Below, one piece after another: positions 13,596 to 15,487 of a DNA stretch of 15,487 bases (its first letter is position 1; each line of letters starts with the position of its first letter). The notes under the pieces were generated by a model that did not search any database, was not told the DNA's origin, and worked only from the letters and a program-made list of their open reading frames with translations. The DNA is from an uncultured Oscillospiraceae bacterium (GTDB taxonomy: Bacteria; Bacillota; Clostridia; Oscillospirales; Acutalibacteraceae): the NCBI GenBank assembly GCA_900548085.1, contig URJF01000024.1:1-15487 (forward strand). The letters are read 5' to 3'. A program made the translations under genes and the position numbers.

Positions 13596-15487
13596 TCAGT
13601 AGTTAAGGACTTTGTTTTCTACTTCTTCTGTAATTCTCTTAAGGAATTCTTCTACTGTGGTAGCGCCCTCATCGCCGCCCTTGCGTGAACGAACGGAAAT
13701 TGTGTTAGCCTCAATATCCTTATCACCCACAAGAATCATATAAGGAACCTTTTCCATCTGTGCGGCACGAATCTTAAAGCCGACCTTTTCGGATCTGTCG
13801 TCTATCTCGCAACGGATACCTGCTGACTGGAGTTTAGACATAATCTCACGGGCATAATCCTGATGTCTGTCAGCGATAGGCAGGAACTTAACCTGAACAG
13901 GAGCGAGCCATGTCGGGAATGCGCCTGCATACTTTTCGATAAGATAAGCGAGTGTTCTCTCGTAGCATCCGATAGAAGTTCTGTGAATAATGTACGGATT
14001 TTTCTTTGTACCGTCTCTGTCCACATATTCCATGCCGAACTTTTCGGCAAGCATTTGGTCAATTTGGATAGTAATGAGAGTATCCTCTTTGCCGAATACA
14101 TTTTTGATTTGAATATCGAGCTTAGGGCCGTAGAATGCAGCCTCGCCGATACCGATTTCATAATCAACACCGAGGTCATCGAGGATATTCTTCATCTTAG
14201 ACTGAGCCTCATCCCACTGCTCAGGATTGCCGATATACTTTTCTCTGTCCTCAGGGTCCCACTGAGAGAATCTGAAGGACGCATCCTCATAGAGTCCGAG
14301 AGTCTTAAGCATAAATGTAGCAAGCTCAAGGCATCCTCTGAACTCGTCCTCTAACTGATCGGGAGTACACATAAGGTGTCCCTCACTGATAGTGAACTGA
14401 CGAACACGGATAAGGCCGTGCATCTCGCCTGACGCTTCGTTACGGAACAAGGTAGAAGTCTCATTATATCTAAGTGGCAGGTCACGATAGGAACGTGCCT
14501 TAGCGAGATATGCTTGATACTGGAACGGGCAAGTCATAGGACGGAGAGCAAATACCTCTTTGTCTTTTTCTTCGTCGCCGAGTACAAACATACCTTCTTT
14601 GTAGTGATCCCAGTGTCCTGAAATCTTATACAAATCAGACTTAGCCATAAGAGGAGTCTTAGTAAGCTGCCAGCCTCTCTTAGCCTCCTCATCTTCTACA
14701 AATCTCTGCAGAATCTGAATAATCTTAGTTCCCTTAGGGAGAAGGATAGGCAATCCCTGACCGATATAATCTACTGTGGTGAACAGCTCCAGCTCTCTGC
14801 CGAGCTTGTTATGATCACGCTTTTTAGCTTCCTCCAGATTAGCCAAATGCTCCTCGAGCATAGATGCCTTAGGAAATGCTGTACCGTAAACACGGCAGAG
14901 CACCTTATTCTTTTCATCGCCACGCCAATATGCACCGGTGCACTGTGTCAGCTTAAACGCCTTTACGCTCTTAATCTCAGGGATATGAGGGCCGGCACAA
15001 AGCTCAACAAATTCGCCTTGCTTATAAAAGCTGATTTTTTCGCCTTTTGCGGCGTGCTCTTTAATAAGTTCTACTTTGTATGGCTCATTCTTTTCTTCCA
15101 TAAGCTTAATTGCCTCATCGGCAGGAAGCTCAAAGCGTTCTATTTCCGGATTTTCTTTTACGATGTTCTTCATCTCTTTTTCGATTTTTTCCAAATCGTC
15201 GGGAGAAAATGACTTTTCTACATCAAAGTCATAATAGAAACCGTCGTCGATAGCCGGACCTATAGTCAGCTTAGCGTCGGGATAAAGACGCTTAACTGCC
15301 TGTGCCATAATGTGTGATGCGGTGTGATTGAATGTCTTTCTTCCGTCTTTATTATCAAAAGTAAGAACCTCAAAGGTACAATCGTCTGTAATCAAAGTTC
15401 GTAAGTCTCTCACTTCGTTGTTGATTTTGCAGGAACAAGCACTTCTGTAAAGTCCCATAGAAATCTCTTTTGTTACATCTGCGGCGG
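13596..15487 (-). CDS. thrS: Threonyl-tRNA synthetase, N-terminus cut by the right edge
   Basis: Charges tRNA-Thr with threonine and edits mis-charged Ser-tRNA. The frame stays open to the window edge and reads AADVTKEIS before the Met at 15458, which is TGS-domain sequence. That Met is therefore internal and the true start lies outside. After the TGS remnant comes the editing domain with HTASH (15326-15312) and CAGPH (14999-14985), the zinc-dependent pair needed for Ser-tRNA hydrolysis. The class II catalytic core has RPMTCPFQYQAY (zinc Cys), RNEASGEMHGLIRVRQF (motif 2), SEGH (zinc His, near 14376) and IIHRTSIGCYER (motif 3 region). An anticodon-binding domain, WLAPVQVKFLPI onward, ends the protein. 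The core is of the PMTCPFQY/FTISEGH variety rather than the PMNCPGH/FTQDDAH form of E. coli and Bacillus. Any T-box leader would lie to the right of the window. Confidence 0.97.
   Translation of the reverse strand, partial: AADVTKEISMGLYRSACSCKINNEVRDLRTLITDDCTFEVLTFDNKDGRKTFNHTASHIMAQAVKRLYPDAKLTIGPAIDDGFYYDFDVEKSFSPDDLEKIEKEMKNIVKENPEIERFELPADEAIKLMEEKNEPYKVELIKEHAAKGEKISFYKQGEFVELCAGPHIPEIKSVKAFKLTQCTGAYWRGDEKNKVLCRVYGTAFPKASMLEEHLANLEEAKKRDHNKLGRELELFTTVDYIGQGLPILLPKGTKIIQILQRFVEDEEAKRGWQLTKTPLMAKSDLYKISGHWDHYKEGMFVLGDEEKDKEVFALRPMTCPFQYQAYLAKARSYRDLPLRYNETSTLFRNEASGEMHGLIRVRQFTISEGHLMCTPDQLEDEFRGCLELATFMLKTLGLYEDASFRFSQWDPEDREKYIGNPEQWDEAQSKMKNILDDLGVDYEIGIGEAAFYGPKLDIQIKNVFGKEDTLITIQIDQMLAEKFGMEYVDRDGTKKNPYIIHRTSIGCYERTLAYLIEKYAGAFPTWLAPVQVKFLPIADRHQDYAREIMSKLQSAGIRCEIDDRSEKVGFKIRAAQMEKVPYMILVGDKDIEANTISVRSRKGGDEGATTVEEFLKRITEEVENKVLNY

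Noticed and set aside
13596..15458. Met at 15458 as the start of thrS
   Set aside because: The reading frame is open to the window edge and the preceding codons encode TGS-domain-like sequence, so the Met is internal and the gene is truncated by the window.

Overview
The window reads as chromosomal DNA of a low-to-moderate-GC, Gram-positive anaerobe, most likely a gut Clostridia member (Ruminococcaceae/Oscillospirales-like; this lineage guess is inference). Supporting signs are strong GAGG/AGGA ribosome-binding sites, TTGACA/TATAAT promoters, U-tailed hairpin terminators, the walJ-like/rlmH gene pair, a TTG-started murA, and a PMTCPFQY-type threonyl-tRNA synthetase. No mobile element, CRISPR array, tRNA or rRNA was seen.

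Layout. (1) Bases 1-2706, minus strand: one apparent operon, nadB-nadC-iolB, with a strong promoter near 2771-2799. It encodes L-aspartate oxidase, quinolinate phosphoribosyltransferase and a 5-deoxy-glucuronate isomerase cut by the left edge. (2) 2875-4837, plus strand: a HAD-IB phosphatase and a calcineurin-like phosphoesterase, divergent from nadB and closed by a terminator. (3) 4838-5209: an AT-rich spacer with several inverted repeats and the murA promoter. (4) 5210-7831, plus strand: murA with its own terminator, then walJ-like and rlmH overlapping by 4 bases. (5) 7880-9202, minus strand: a membrane-anchored, two-FN3-domain polysaccharide deacetylase, convergent with rlmH. (6) 9571-10089, plus strand: a TetR-type regulator with a palindrome abutting its -10 element. 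(7) 10221-11690, minus strand: metY (O-acetylhomoserine sulfhydrylase) behind a leader of about 187 nt. (8) 11927-13432, plus strand: an mmsA/iolA-type CoA-acylating semialdehyde dehydrogenase, divergent from metY. (9) 13596 to the right edge, minus strand: thrS, whose start lies outside the window.

How the genes relate. Most are housekeeping genes: NAD synthesis, peptidoglycan precursor synthesis and modification, 23S rRNA methylation, sulfur amino-acid synthesis and tRNA charging. Two genes of the myo-inositol catabolic repertoire, iolB and the iolA/mmsA-type dehydrogenase, lie about 11 kb apart and in separate transcription units.

The most interesting signal is in the metY leader. A 19-codon ORF at 11588-11647 (minus) has a good Shine-Dalgarno sequence and ends Arg-Met-Cys-stop. 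It is followed by a G-poor stretch and lies where a SAM riboswitch or T-box might be expected, neither of which I can see. It looks like a sulfur-amino-acid-sensing leader peptide controlling metY.
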